Assembly (NCBI GenBank): GCA_003427395.1
Contig: BFEA01000307.1
Coordinates: forward strand, 1,586,017 to 1,608,312
Origin: Chara braunii
Lineage: Eukaryota; Streptophyta; Charophyceae; Charales; Characeae
Length of the DNA stretch: 22,296 bases
Direction: 5' to 3'
The position numbers and the translations under genes were made by a program. Below, in pieces: positions 10,774 through 19,855 of this stretch. How positions within the stretch are numbered: position 1 is the stretch's first letter; every line of letters begins with the position of its first letter. The notes under the pieces were generated by a model that saw only the letters and a program-made list of their open reading frames with translations, did no database searches and was not told where the DNA came from.

Positions 10774-12288
10774 ATGTCGGGAGAAAGCGGCTTCGCCAAG
10801 ATCTTGCTTTGGAGGAATTCGTGCCTTTTGAAGGTGTTGCTGCACGAAGTGTTGCAGGCGTCAATGCCCCCAGATCTTTGCGCCCTGCTGTTCCAAGGAA
10901 GGAACCTATCTAGATTTCTGCGCGACTTTCATGATTTTTGCCTTACGAAGTTGTGGGACGAGAAGGCAATGTGGTACATGTTCCCCGTGTTCGTTTGTGA
11001 AGGACTAAGTGAGGACGTGTACACCCTCATGTTGAAGTCGCAAACCTGGGATGAGCTGGAAGCTTCTCTAAAGTTGAGGTTCCCAGAGGATGGGGTGGAA
11101 TGCAGGCTTGGTAAGGGCCCTGAGCAGCCAACCGAGGCCGCGTCAACGCAAGGAGAGCTGAGTGGTATACAGAGGCAAGTTGGGATACTGGGAGAGAGGT
11201 TGGCGCGGTTGGAAGAAGCCAGGCGTGGAGAGAGGAAGACTTTTGAAGGAGCATCTAACGGACCGGCTGGGCAGGTTGAGGCGGAGGTAGGGGAGGATCA
11301 TCAGGAATTACTCCTCCACAAGAGGACCCCGAGAGAGCAAGTTTGCGCCCTAGAAAGAGATGAAGATGAGGGGGTCATTGAGATCAAGGAGGAGCGAGAA
11401 TCTAGTATGGCCCTACCCGTTATTGCGTCGGAGCCGAAGGGAGGGCCCATTGGCAGAGAGGCACCGTCAGCTGCGGTTCGGGGGAGGCAAAGGAGTGAGT
11501 GGTGGCCAGAGCACAGGGCAGAAGTGGTATGTGATCGTTGGGGAAAGATTGGTCGCATCCCTCAAAGAGGCAAGGAAGAGGGGGTGATGGGTGAAAGAGG
11601 GAAACCCGAACCTCCCAAGTTAACGAAGGCTCAGCGGAAGGCGAGGAATCGGGCCCTGAAAACCCAAGGTACCGGAAAGGGGCAGGGCATGCGGCAGGGA
11701 GGGGCCACCCCGCAAGAGTTGGGAGGAAAGCCAGCACAGGCGGGGCCTCCGCCGACTGAGCGGACATTATACGGGCCGTGAACGCCATACGGTCAAGTGG
11801 GACCAAGGCCCATATATAATTCATATCTGCCCTGTGTACAAGGCGTTTGTTTGGGCCCACAACTGGGTATGATGCCACCTAGGCCTCCTGCAGTCTAGTT
11901 TCAGCCAGCCTTGTGTATAGGGCCATTGTAGCCACCGCTACCACAAGCGACGGAAGGTCACGTGGCCGGTAGAAGGGGTCAAAAGCGAAAGGTTGAAAAG
12001 GGTTGTAGGGATGAGGGGCACGAAAAAAAGGAACGCGGTGGCAGCAAAGGCGGCTCCGGAGAGAAGAGAGTGGGTTGGGGAGAAGACATTTGCAGACATT
12101 GTGCCAAGGAAGGGCACATAATAAAGTTTTGTCGGGAGCGAAGGGCCGATGAGGCAAGCGGTCTAATAAGGACTGACATTGAGGGAAATGTTTTCGACAG
12201 GGTCGGGAAGTATATCGACCCAACCATCCCTGGGGGAACACGGAAGGAGGCTTTGCGGCGAGAGGCAGCATCGAGCACGGCCTCGTGA
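10774..12288 (+). pseudogene. Retroelement Gag-like polyprotein, broken by three stops
   Basis: Gag forms the intracellular particle of LTR retroelements and packages RNA through its zinc knuckle. A single frame runs from ATG 10774 (in-frame TAA at 10753-10755 upstream) to TGA at 12286-12288, interrupted by TGA 11779-11781, TAG 11896-11898 and TAG 11929-11931. The N-terminal part (about residues 45-110) has a helical capsid-like stretch (FLRDFHDFCLTKLWDEKAMW, then SEDVYTLMLKSQTWDELEAS). A predicted coiled coil (GILGERLARLEEARR, about residues 137-151) is followed by a long acidic, Gly-rich linker. After the stops comes a Lys/Arg-rich tract and a perfect CCHC knuckle at 12091-12132 (CRHCAKEGHIIKFC), then GLIRTDIEGNVFDR and YIDPTIPGG. 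No protease, integrase or reverse transcriptase follows, so this is a solo or truncated Gag. LTRs were not identified. Confidence 0.8.
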
Positions 12289-13290
12289 AAGTAGTCGTAA
12301 AGAGAAAGGGTTTGTGTGAGAAGGGCCTGGAAATTCAAGCAGACTGTGAATGCAAGCGAGAAATCCCAATCGTATAGCTGTTGTAGGTACGCACAGCGTA
12401 CACAGGGAAGGGATTTTCGTAATACTGGTCCGGTAAGGTGGTTTGAGTTGTAGACAGGAGGGGCTCCAGCAGCAACTGTATAGGTGGGGAAGGTTAGATC
12501 CGCGCGCATCACGTTATTGGGGTGTCTCAAGTAGATGGAGCACGGAGTGACCCTGACAGTATTGTTACGAAATAAGGGTCTGTTCTTTAGGCTTATTGAC
12601 TGAGAGAAGAAGGTATGGGACCTACGTCGTGTCCAGGCCTGAATGGTTGTATAGGTGTGAGTGGTAAGAGAGGCTCGAAAAGAAACCTCCACATATGGGA
12701 GATAGGCTCTCTAGCCTAGGAAGGCAATCGTAAGACTTGTGCATGAATGACTTCTAGTCTTACCTGTCCGGGGGTATCTGGATATGTCTTGGATTACTTG
12801 AGTCCCTCTGACTTGAGGAGTATGGCTACGTTGTGATCAAACTGTTTTAGCTATAGCTTTGGTCAGGGAGACCGCATTTGTTCTTGTGCGATACCAGTGA
12901 CAAGTTGAGTTGAGACTGTTCAACTCCGAGTGTATATATGTAATTTGAGACATTTGGCTCGCGTTTGAGTTGGGGTATTGTACCCCTGTGTATATATTGA
13001 GTCGAGGCTTTATCCAAGACTGTCTTTTGTATATGACGATCACAATCACTCTCACATGTGTGGACTTTATCCTAATGAATGGTGATTTTGTGAGAATGAG
13101 TGGATGTGAACTGTCTACTCTCCGGTATACTCGCGCGATCTGCCTACGGGCGGGTGATAAGGCCGAGTATAAGGAGAGGGAGTGCAGTCTGTTACTGTGA
13201 AAGCGTGAGGATCCTAAGGGATTTTTTGCGAGTCTTTGAGACTAGAATACTTACCATGCCAAATGTTTTATGGTTAAGTCGCAAAAAGGG

Positions 13291-13397
13291 CCCATAAGCA
13301 GGCCCCTCAGTTGAGTTAGTTCGTGGTTGAGTTGTGAAGAGGACCCATAAGTAGGCCTCTCAGTTTGAGTTGTTCTATAGCTGAGTTGCTCTATGGT
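13291..13397. repeat. 53-bp tandem repeat, two diverged copies
   Basis: CCCATAAGCAGGCC begins at 13291 and CCCATAAGTAGGCC at 13344, followed in both by CTCAG and then alternating TTGAG/CTGAG motifs. The first 20 bases are well conserved; the rest has diverged. Confidence 0.75.
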
Positions 13398-13450
13398 TGA
13401 GACCCCTTCATATTAAGGAAGGTGGTAATGTTTATTTATCGGAAGACTCA

Positions 13451-13464
13451 TCCCCAAAAGGGGA
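13451..13464. other. Small hairpin, TCCCC-AAAA-GGGGA
   Basis: A perfect 5-bp stem with an AAAA loop, followed within 20 bases by a second A/G-rich tract. It could be chance or a 3'-end signal of a repeat. Confidence 0.5.
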
Positions 13465-13528
13465 GGTGTTTTAAAAAGGGGTCGTGTGATAGCTCATCCT
13501 AGGAAGAGAGGGATGGCTGAGAGACCTA

Positions 13529-13831
13529 TTGAGAGAGACCTCCTTCATGGGAAAGGTGGTTAGTGAATTTAAGGGCATGGTAAGCGGTGTTGAGTTAATA
13601 AAGTCTGACGAAAAGGGACCACGTTTGCTTGAGATGTTTGAGAAAGTCGCAAAAGAGTGCAGGGCGAGAGACGTCTCAGGATGGGTGGCTGCTGGCTCTG
13701 ATCAAGTCAGGAGTCACGGCCTTGTGGACCTAGCGGATTTTGTTTGTGGTTGTGCGAAGGATGCCATGCCTTTCGTGGGAGAGCTGGTAAATGCCTTCAG
13801 ACCCCTGCGTAACCTCGCAGTCGGCCCGTGA
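13529..13831 (+). CDS. Unrecognised small open frame, about 94-100 codons
   Basis: The frame is open from 13493 after a TAG at 13490-13492. The first ATG is at 13547, so the 13529 limit uses a TTG and is only nominal. The product has a soluble, amphipathic look (ELIKSDEKGPRLLEMFEKVA, later LVDLADFVCGC) and no motif I recognise. It is followed immediately by a hairpin-rich region with no obvious coding content. It may be a remnant of a retroelement gene, an exon, or chance. Confidence 0.25.
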   Translation: MRETSFMGKVVSEFKGMVSGVELIKSDEKGPRLLEMFEKVAKECRARDVSGWVAAGSDQVRSHGLVDLADFVCGCAKDAMPFVGELVNAFRPLRNLAVGP

Positions 13832-14056
13832 TTGGTTTTGCGACGCTCCGTCTAACCACTTGTGCTAAGTTCTAGGACATAGTAGGGGAATACCAAGCTA
13901 AGCGGTAAAGATTAGCACCTCAAGGGCGTAACCCCAGTGGATGGCTGCTAGCTGGCGCAACCTGGCTGCGGGACCTCGGAGTAAGAGTTTAAGGGGAGTT
14001 GCCCGCCCCAAGGAAATTACTCCGTGGGGTAGTAAAGGTTGAGAATTTTTGGGAAA

Positions 14057-14216
14057 TCCTGATTGAATGCTTATCAGGAGAAAACCTATCGTTGCGTAAT
14101 CAACGAAAGTACTGCCGCTAAAATAACAATGCGGTGAGCCGTAGTCCTGGTCCGATCATCCAGGCTATGGTGGGCCAAGATGGAGACCTAACCTTTCTGT
14201 ACTAGACTGCAGAAAG
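14057..14216 (+). other. Cluster of five consecutive hairpins (possible structured RNA)
   Basis: Five non-overlapping stem-loops follow one another: 14057-14079 (7-bp perfect stem TCCTGAT/ATCAGGA), 14090-14105 (CGTTG/CAACG), 14113-14136 (TGCCGC/GCGGTG, with two G-T pairs), 14139-14170 (CCGTAG and CCTGG pairing with CCAGG and CTATGG, one bulged T), and 14193-14216 (7-bp perfect CTTTCTG/CAGAAAG). Such density is unusual for random DNA. No known RNA family was recognised; the 14136 stem begins GAGCCGTA as in group II intron domain V, but its loop and 3' strand do not fit. Confidence 0.4.
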
Positions 14217-14251
14217 AGCTGAGTGGGTATTAAGTATACAAATATACGTAT

Positions 14252-14479
14252 GTGTATTTGATTGCGAGAGATTCTCTGAGAAGGGAGGCGAGAGTGCCTT
14301 CAAAGGTCTCGGTTACGGCCCGCTCTAGAACCGGGGAGAGGATGATTGGGAAGGCCTTTGGAACTTATGCTGTCAGCATCCTAAAAACTGGGCGATGTGG
14401 GCCCGGTTTCGAAACCTCGCAGCATAGAGTTGTGGAGGCATGGTTTGATGGAGGCCTCGACCCTGTGTTTGTCGGCTAA
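14252..14479 (+). CDS. Weak open frame of 75 codons
   Basis: Opens with GTG and has its first ATG only near codon 31, so a conventional start is missing. The product is Arg/Gly-rich with no known motif. Possibly an exon fragment, possibly chance; kept only because it is open between two hairpin-rich segments. Confidence 0.12.
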   Translation: MYLIARDSLRREARVPSKVSVTARSRTGERMIGKAFGTYAVSILKTGRCGPGFETSQHRVVEAWFDGGLDPVFVG

Positions 14480-14544
14480 TCGGATTGGCTCCTATTTCGT
14501 CAGCATTTGGAGTGCAGGTGGATTTATAGCCTTCTGATTTGGCG

Positions 14545-14610
14545 AAGCGACTGGGACGTCGCTTAATATGGTCCGGTAAGCTGTCGGCGCGAATACCCTT
14601 ACAAGGGTAT
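14545..14610. other. Two perfect hairpins
   Basis: 14545-14564 is AAGCGAC / GTCGCTT around a 6-nt loop (7 bp). 14593-14610 is ATACCCTT-AC-AAGGGTAT (8 bp on paper, a 7-bp stem with a TACA loop in practice). They continue the hairpin density of the 14057-14216 cluster. Confidence 0.8.
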
Positions 14611-15452
14611 CCGCCCTGGTTTTTGCAAGCGACAGAAAATATTCTGGTTAAGGTTTAAGTATACCGCGCTAGGCGCAGCCGCGTCTGTAAGTTACATTGG
14701 CTGGTTGGTTGACCAGAGTAAAAGAGTGTGTGGGCGCGCAAGTTTAAGGCGCGCGTAATTTATCCCCTGATGTTGATTTCGAAACCGCGCCGATCTGTTT
14801 ATTTTTATTTTTATCCTTAAGTTTTTATTCTTGGTTACTCGTGATTAAGCTAGGATTTAGGGGATATTTTCCTCCGATGGCTACGTTTGACCGAGTCGAG
14901 CGCGCCTGCGGAGATCGACCCCGATGATGAAATCGGCAACGACGGCGCGACTTCGTGCCGTGGGCGGGGTGTCGTAGGATGGCGCGCGGGGCAATTATGG
15001 CACGGACTGAGCAAGCCGGCGCGGGCACTGGGGAGCCGCGCAGCCGGTTTGTGGGCCCAAAGCGTCGAGCCGCACTGCCTTGTATAGTATTCTGCGGGCG
15101 TTGGTCTTAGGCTTGGGTTTAGCCCTATAGGTTACGACATTGGGTTGGTGATACAGAGGTGCGGGGATCGAGGCCAGCGGACGTCGGCGCGGCAGCAGCG
15201 GAGGTCGAGGAGGAAGCCGATGGGGTCGAGGGCCCGGCGAGGCTATCCCTTTTGGTTTTGCCGTCAGCGACGCAGGATTGGTGGTGGCAATTTCTGAATA
15301 ATTTATTTTGGCGCCATATGTCCATTATTTTTTCTCTTATATATCGTCAAATAGAACTGTCCGGTAAACCGTAGGCAGAGAGGGAGAAGAGGACAACAAA
15401 CGAGGGGCTGTGACAAACTGTTTCGTCGGAGTTTCACCGACTCATCAGGAGG
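14611..15452. other. No supportable gene; GC-rich and AT-rich patches
   Basis: Contains GCGCGC arms around AAGTTTAAG near 14740, an AT-rich patch at 14797-14830, and two plus-strand open frames of about 65-70 codons (14887-15087 and 15159-15374). The second has an acidic Ala/Glu-rich segment followed by a hydrophobic stretch. Neither starts with ATG or shows a domain, and I do not claim them as genes. Confidence 0.4.
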
Positions 15453-15894
15453 TTGAACCCTATATATATATATATACTCCGGCGTGCCGTTGACTCGAAC
15501 GCGACGCCGGACTTAATGGCCGTTACAGCATTCAAGGACCTTGAGCCCGCACCTTTTTCGGCGGGCCCGTTCGGGTTTCTGCGTGTTCGGGATGCTGGCG
15601 GGGGAGTGTTTGACCCCCCCCCCACGGGTGGGCATAACAGCAGCAGACCACATGGGACTAGCCACAGTGTACCCCTCCAGGTTCCCATTCCCACTAGATG
15701 CCGCGTGGGGCCATTTTTCTGCGGCCCGGCTTAGAATGCAGGCTGTAGCATTGCCCGTCGTCGAGCGGATTACCTCAGCCGGTAGGCGGCAACGCAGTCT
15801 GTTGTCGATAGGGGGAGCTACCGTGCGGTTCCTACCGAAGGTTGGCTCCCTCGGCTACAGGGTGCCCATCATGTGTTGTTGTGGGCCGATGTAG
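15453..15894 (+). pseudogene. Possible coding relic with a frame change at a C-run
   Basis: The upstream frame (15453-15734) reads PDLMAVTAFKDLEPAPF and then becomes low-quality after a run of C at about 15614-15624. The downstream frame (15541-15894) is most protein-like after that run: ITAADHMGLATVYP, then FPLDAAWGHFSAARL, ending in PIMCCCGPM. The two join across the homopolymer, a typical slippage or sequencing-error site. I do not recognise a family. It may be a retroelement fragment or chance. Confidence 0.25.
15461..15476. repeat. (TA)8 microsatellite
   Basis: Eight uninterrupted TA dinucleotides, read directly. Confidence 0.97.
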
Positions 15895-15899
15895 CGCCC

Positions 15900-16960
15900 A
15901 AGATAGCGTACCGGAGAGAACGGTTAGGAGGGAAGCAATCTGGAGGTAGGGCGCGGCCCTGGTAGTGGAGTGACGGGGGAGGCGATGAGACAGCGGGGGG
16001 GGGGGGACATTTAAGGGAAGATCGAGATGTACCCGGTTGGGAACTTTGCCGGCTGCGGTCGGAGTAAAAGTTGGAGTGACAGCCACCAGGGAAAAGTCGG
16101 GCGGCACCGGGCAACCGCAGGTAGGATTGCCAGCGCACCGGGTTGCCATAGGTAGAGTATACAGGTAGCAGGGCAGCGCGGCGCAGGAGGGTCGATGGTC
16201 GGAGCACGGTGGAGTGGTTGTCGGACGGGCGCTGAAGGCAGGCACAGAAAGGCAGTGGGCAGATAACGCAGCCGGTAGTGAGTGTAGTGGGGGCGGGCGC
16301 TGAGCGAGGGGGGGAACGAATGAATCTGGGCGCGGCGGGGCGCAAGGTGCATGCGACAGGGGAAAACAGAGGCGCGCTGAGGGAGAAGGTGAGCGGAGGA
16401 GACAGGTAGCAGCGAGAGGGGTGCTGGGTCGGCGAAGGAGCAGGCAGTAGGACCTGCAGGGCGTTGCTGCGAGGGGAGAATGAACCCGGACGCGAAAGCG
16501 CGTCGGGTGCATGCATGCCAAGAGAAAGGAAGATGGCGGATGAGACGAGCAGGGCGCAACAGGCAAGGGGGCAGCATTCTCGACTCCCCATAGAATCGGG
16601 TGGATGAAGAGGCTACCCCGGGGTTTTTGCCTAGGGCGAACCCGTTAGTGAAGTCAAAAGGGAAGGAGAATTTGTAGAAAATGAGGGGGAGGAAAAAGTC
16701 GGCGCGCGGGCTATGGCGGGTGAAGAAGTGAGCGGGAGAGGAAGTTAGTGTATACGGCCGGTTCTCGGTCGTTCTTGATGTAGGGAGGCTCAATCTGGAG
16801 GGTTTAGGCCCGGGCGAGTCTATTAGTGAAGTTAGTTTTGGAGTTAATTAAGTGGAATGAGAGTTAGATGAAAAGGACACTGCGCAGAGGTATCGGGATA
16901 TGGCGGAGTGGTGAGCGAAAAGGGGAGTAACTCCCCCGTTTCTTGACGGAAACAGGTGGG
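15900..16960. other. Purine-rich (G/A) stretch with internal diverged duplication
   Basis: The plus strand is strongly G/A-rich, including a run of 12 G at 15995-16006. This removes stops from the minus strand, giving three overlapping minus-strand frames of 240-260 codons with Pro/Ser/Arg-rich low-complexity products; I regard these as compositional artefacts. Segments around 16622-16750 and 16801-16930 appear to be an old duplication offset by about 178-187 bp, sharing TTAGTGAAGT and TATGGCGG-like anchors in the same order. Confidence 0.6.
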
Positions 16961-17154
16961 GGAAGACGCAAACTCGGGGTTTTGGGGCAGCGCGAAGAGG
17001 ATGGCAACGTTAGTTTTTGCTCTGGGATGTTAGTTCGACCGCGGTTAGTATCCCAAGCTGCGCCCAGAAACGAATGTGAAATCGGACTGTGTACCTGGTC
17101 GCACTCCTACGAAAGATTCATTCAATTTTTATGCGTTATATTGGTAGGAGTAGT

Positions 17155-17334
17155 ATGAGTCTAGACGCAGGACCGGAAACTTACCTGAGCACTGTGCATC
17201 GCCCCTTCTACTGGTCGGAGGAGGGGATTTCGTTCGCATGGCCTAAAGCCAAAACCTCGGATGTATCTGGCCAGGTTATAGACGAAGGTTCACTCGGCTA
17301 TCCTGTCCAAAGGAAGTGGCTTATAGCTGTGTAA
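17155..17334 (+). CDS. Unrecognised small open frame, 59 codons, followed by a hairpin
   Basis: Starts at ATG 17155; the frame is also open upstream to about 17089 without an ATG start there. The product is mixed and globular-looking (TVHRPFYWSEEGISFAWPKA, then GYPVQRKWLIAV) with several aromatic residues and no repeat character. A strong hairpin (17347-17370) begins 12 bases after the stop. The family is not recognised. Could be a terminal exon or part of a lost gene. Confidence 0.25.
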   Translation: MSLDAGPETYLSTVHRPFYWSEEGISFAWPKAKTSDVSGQVIDEGSLGYPVQRKWLIAV

Positions 17335-17346
17335 AAAGGTAGTGCA

Positions 17347-17370
17347 CCTGCCCTTACGAAGGGGCAGGTT
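17347..17370. other. Strong GC-rich hairpin
   Basis: ACCTGCCC pairs perfectly with GGGCAGGT across a short TTACGAAG-type loop. It lies just after the stop codon of the 17155-17334 frame. In a bacterium this could be a terminator; in this eukaryote-like context the role is unknown. Confidence 0.7.
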
Positions 17371-17402
17371 CGTGTGATTCTGCATAGCCTGTTGGTAGTA
17401 GT

Positions 17403-17417
17403 GGCATGCAGCATGCC
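17403..17417. repeat. 15-bp palindrome
   Basis: GGCATGC-A-GCATGCC is a perfect inverted repeat around a single central base. Confidence 0.9.
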
Positions 17418-17819
17418 GAGCGGGTGGACACCAAGCAACGTAGATGTGCTCACCTGTACGAGATAGGCGGCGGTATACTTCTGCATCATGGTGGAAGATC
17501 CATTGGGTCTGTGTTCATGCAGACTGAGCAGCGAGAATCAAGAGGGAGGACTGATGGGTGCCTGTTGGTTGGTGCGCCGGTCGTCTCATCAATCGGAGCA
17601 GCGAGACCAAGGGGGCGAGGCTGAAGGCTTATCTGTTTGGCCGGCTTGCTGTCGAGCAAAGCAGTCATGGGCAGACTAGGAGCTTGCAGGCTTGCCTCGC
17701 GGGCTATGGATTGTCGCCTCGACTACTGAAGACGTGGAGTAAGCTGCTGAAACGAGGAGCATTAAGAGAGATAGGAGAAACGGCAGGAAAGAAGGATGCG
17801 GGGGCTTACCTATAGAAGT

Positions 17820-19265
17820 GTAGAGCGTGCGAATGAGTCGGAAGTCGAGGCTATTGTACTAAACTAGGGGCTGTGTGAGGACCGCTGTTGCAGGAGGCTA
17901 ATGTTGTTGTTGGTGACTACGGTTGTTACTGACGAACAAGTCGATGTGGGGGGTGACATCTCGGTCGTCCTCTCACTAATCCGGGTGAACTGAGCGGCTA
18001 TTTCGAGGTGCCACAGCGTTGTGGAAAGAAGGAATGAGCCGCACCTTGTGTTCGCAGGGGAGTCTGTTGTCTCGCCTGCGAAACAGCGCTCTCCATCTCG
18101 AGATGTGGTCCGTACCTACTGATTACTCCGTCAGGTTTATGCTGCTCAGCGGGCACAACAACTGTATCAAGTTGCTGTCATAACCATTCCAGATTGAAGT
18201 TGCGACTTTGACTAAGAGGGGGCGATACTGCGATGTATCAGGTTGATGAGTGCAGGCCAAGCTATGCCGACTGAATACTAGAGGCAGAAGTCTGACTATA
18301 GTTTACAGTAGGCAAACAGACTGCTACCGCTGCTCCTAGGTGCCGCATGCCATTGCTGACCTCTACGGTGTGGTGGGGTGCTGCTACGACAGTACGCATA
18401 GACGCTAGAGGCCACAATTAGGCTGAGATTGGTAGCTAGAACATACCATACCGCTAATCTCATCAGTTGGAAACAGCATTAAGGCAACAACGAAGTGGCA
18501 GGTTTAGTTGTTGACTAATGCGCGGCCTAGTCCGCAGAACGAGCTAGATGCAAGGGAGCCGCGGCTTGAGGAGTTGTCTATTGACTGGTGTTTTGCTCAG
18601 CCTGCCGAGGGGAATAATCGAAGACGAGCCAAGAGCTTTGGGAGCGTATGTTGGGGATGAGATCAGTCAACTTGAGGATAGTGCAGGGGAGGCTGCAACT
18701 GGGTAGGTTGGTGTTGCTTCAGTCCGTGAGCTTGTCATTCTGGCTTATGCGGCGGGTGTTGCGGTTAGCATGATTGGTAATGCTGGCATGAAGGAGTGTG
18801 ACTCGCGGAAGTGATTTGACTGGCAAGTGCGGTTGTTGCTGCGATTTGAGGGGTCACCAAGGAATCAACAGCAAACGGTTTGACTTCAGATAGCCAAGCT
18901 CTTATATATTATGACCATCATTGCGGGGCCCTCAGGCGGACGAAGATTACAAGGCCCTCTCACACGAGTCTGAACGCACCTTTCTTGGATCTGAGAGACT
19001 GAAATCATCTCCTCCTGCCCTTCTTATTCTAAGTCTAGTCTATTGGTTCTGAGAGGAAGGCGGCAGGCGAGATTGCAACCCGTAATCCGCGGCAAGACTC
19101 TGTGGGGACTCATCCCACCGATTGCGGGAGCCCTGCCGAAACTCGGGAGGAGTTCTGGAGGCAGGGAACTGAAAGGTAACCATTACTTCCCCTCTATATA
19201 CCTTGGTATAACCCATATCTGTACATCTTACTATGTTTGAATGAATACACTGCGTGTACCCTTAT
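17820..19265. other. No gene seen
   Basis: About 1.4 kb dense in stop codons with no recognisable coding region, RNA gene or repeat. A TATA-like CTATATA occurs near 19194-19200, upstream of the stem-loop array, but nothing confirms a promoter. Confidence 0.6.
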
Positions 19266-19301
19266 TCTGACTTAAGGTTGACTGGCAGGACACAAGTCAG
19301 A
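19266..19301. other. Hairpin upstream of the stem-loop array
   Basis: TCTGACTT (19266-19273) pairs perfectly with AAGTCAGA (19294-19301) around a 20-nt loop. The arms share the CTGAC/GTCAG character of several arms in the downstream array, but the TAAGAT loop is absent. An AATAAA occurs just after it. Confidence 0.55.
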
Positions 19302-19437
19302 CTAAATAAAGGAATGTATGTGCAGTCTCAGTTTCAGTTTGTTGATTGCGTGAACGCAGATTGTGAACACAAGGGGCTACATCTGGGGGAAGGGCGGGTG
19401 AAAGGTGATTTTGCTTGAGGTTGGCAGGGTCCTACGG

Positions 19438-19473
19438 GGTCAGACCAGTTCCATAAGATTGGACGGCCTGACC
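19438..19473 (+). repeat. Stem-loop copy 1
   Basis: GGTCAGACC pairs with GGCCTGACC (one A-C mismatch in nine); inner TCCA/TGGA; loop TAAGAT at 19454-19459. Confidence 0.9.
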
Positions 19474-19500
19474 GCTGTGTTTTATTTTTGAATTGCATGG

Positions 19501-19543
19501 AGAGTCAGACCAGTTCCATAAGATTGGACGGTCTGATTGCTCT
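19501..19543 (+). repeat. Stem-loop copy 2
   Basis: TCAGACC/GGTCTGA is a perfect 7-bp outer stem; flanking AGAG/CTCT can add four pairs beyond a TTG bulge. Loop TAAGAT at 19519-19524. Confidence 0.92.
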
Positions 19544-19579
19544 GAATTGTGAGGGTTTGGTTGTGGCTGACTTTTCAGG

Positions 19580-19618
19580 GGCCGAATCTGTACCATAAGA
19601 TTGGAGGGTTTGGTTGCC
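19580..19618 (+). repeat. Stem-loop copy 3
   Basis: CCGAATC/GGTTTGG pairs over 7 bp using two G-T wobbles, so sequence has drifted while pairing is kept. Loop TAAGAT at 19596-19601. Confidence 0.82.
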
Positions 19619-19662
19619 ATGTTTGGTTGGGGTTTTGTTCTGTTTCTTTTGTTTTTGGTCGA

Positions 19663-19707
19663 GGAGGTCTGAGCAAGTCCATAAGATTAGACGGCTCAGC
19701 CCCTTCC
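19663..19707 (+). repeat. Stem-loop copy 4
   Basis: CTGAGC/GCTCAG is a perfect 6-bp outer stem; the inner stem has one C-A mismatch. Loop TAAGAT at 19682-19687. Confidence 0.9.
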
Positions 19708-19735
19708 TGTGTCATTCTGAGGGACTAATTTTTGT

Positions 19736-19778
19736 TGAGGGCAAGGCATGTCCATAAGATTGGACGGCCTTGAACTCA
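19736..19778 (+). repeat. Stem-loop copy 5
   Basis: CAAGGC/GCCTTG is perfect, with TGAG/CTCA outside it and a perfect 5-bp inner stem GTCCA/TGGAC. Loop TAAGAT at 19755-19760. Confidence 0.93.
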
Positions 19779-19813
19779 TGCCGCGCACAGTGGGATCAGA
19801 GAGAAACGAATCT

Positions 19814-19855
19814 GGCAAAGCACCATATATGTTCCATAAGATTGGACGGTCTGGC
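19814..19855 (+). repeat. Stem-loop copy 6, outer arm degenerate
   Basis: The core around TAAGAT (19837-19842) and the 3' arm GGTCTGG are intact, but the 5' arm (CACCATATA) no longer matches; only ACC/GGT and GGC/GCC can pair. This is the one copy where outer pairing is largely lost. Confidence 0.7.

Larger units (their letters stand above)
12289..13492. other. No gene seen; repeat-bearing intergenic DNA
   Basis: No convincing coding region. Minus-strand frames across 11979-12692 are antisense to the Gag tail. The 12900-13060 part contains two loosely similar segments, each with GAGTTG followed by GTGTATATAT. A 53-bp repeat and a small C4/A4/G4 hairpin occur near the end. Confidence 0.5.

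Noticed and set aside
11979-12692. Minus-strand open frame of 237 codons
   Set aside because: Antisense to the CCHC-bearing Gag tail, whose plus-strand reading is clearly the real one.
8616-13500. LTRs flanking the Gag relic
   Set aside because: No matching direct repeats, primer-binding site or polypurine tract could be identified by eye between the two sides.
14136-14172. Group II intron domain V
   Set aside because: The 5' strand GAGCCGTA and the G-T pair fit, but the loop is not GNRA, the bulge is on the wrong side and the 3' strand does not complete the stem.
15765-15835. tRNA gene
   Set aside because: CTCAGCCGGTAGG resembles a D-arm/A box, but no acceptable B box or cloverleaf follows.
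15832-16793. Three overlapping minus-strand open frames of 240-260 codons
   Set aside because: All three frames are open at once and Pro/Ser/Arg-rich, as expected from the purine-rich plus strand. No domain is recognisable.
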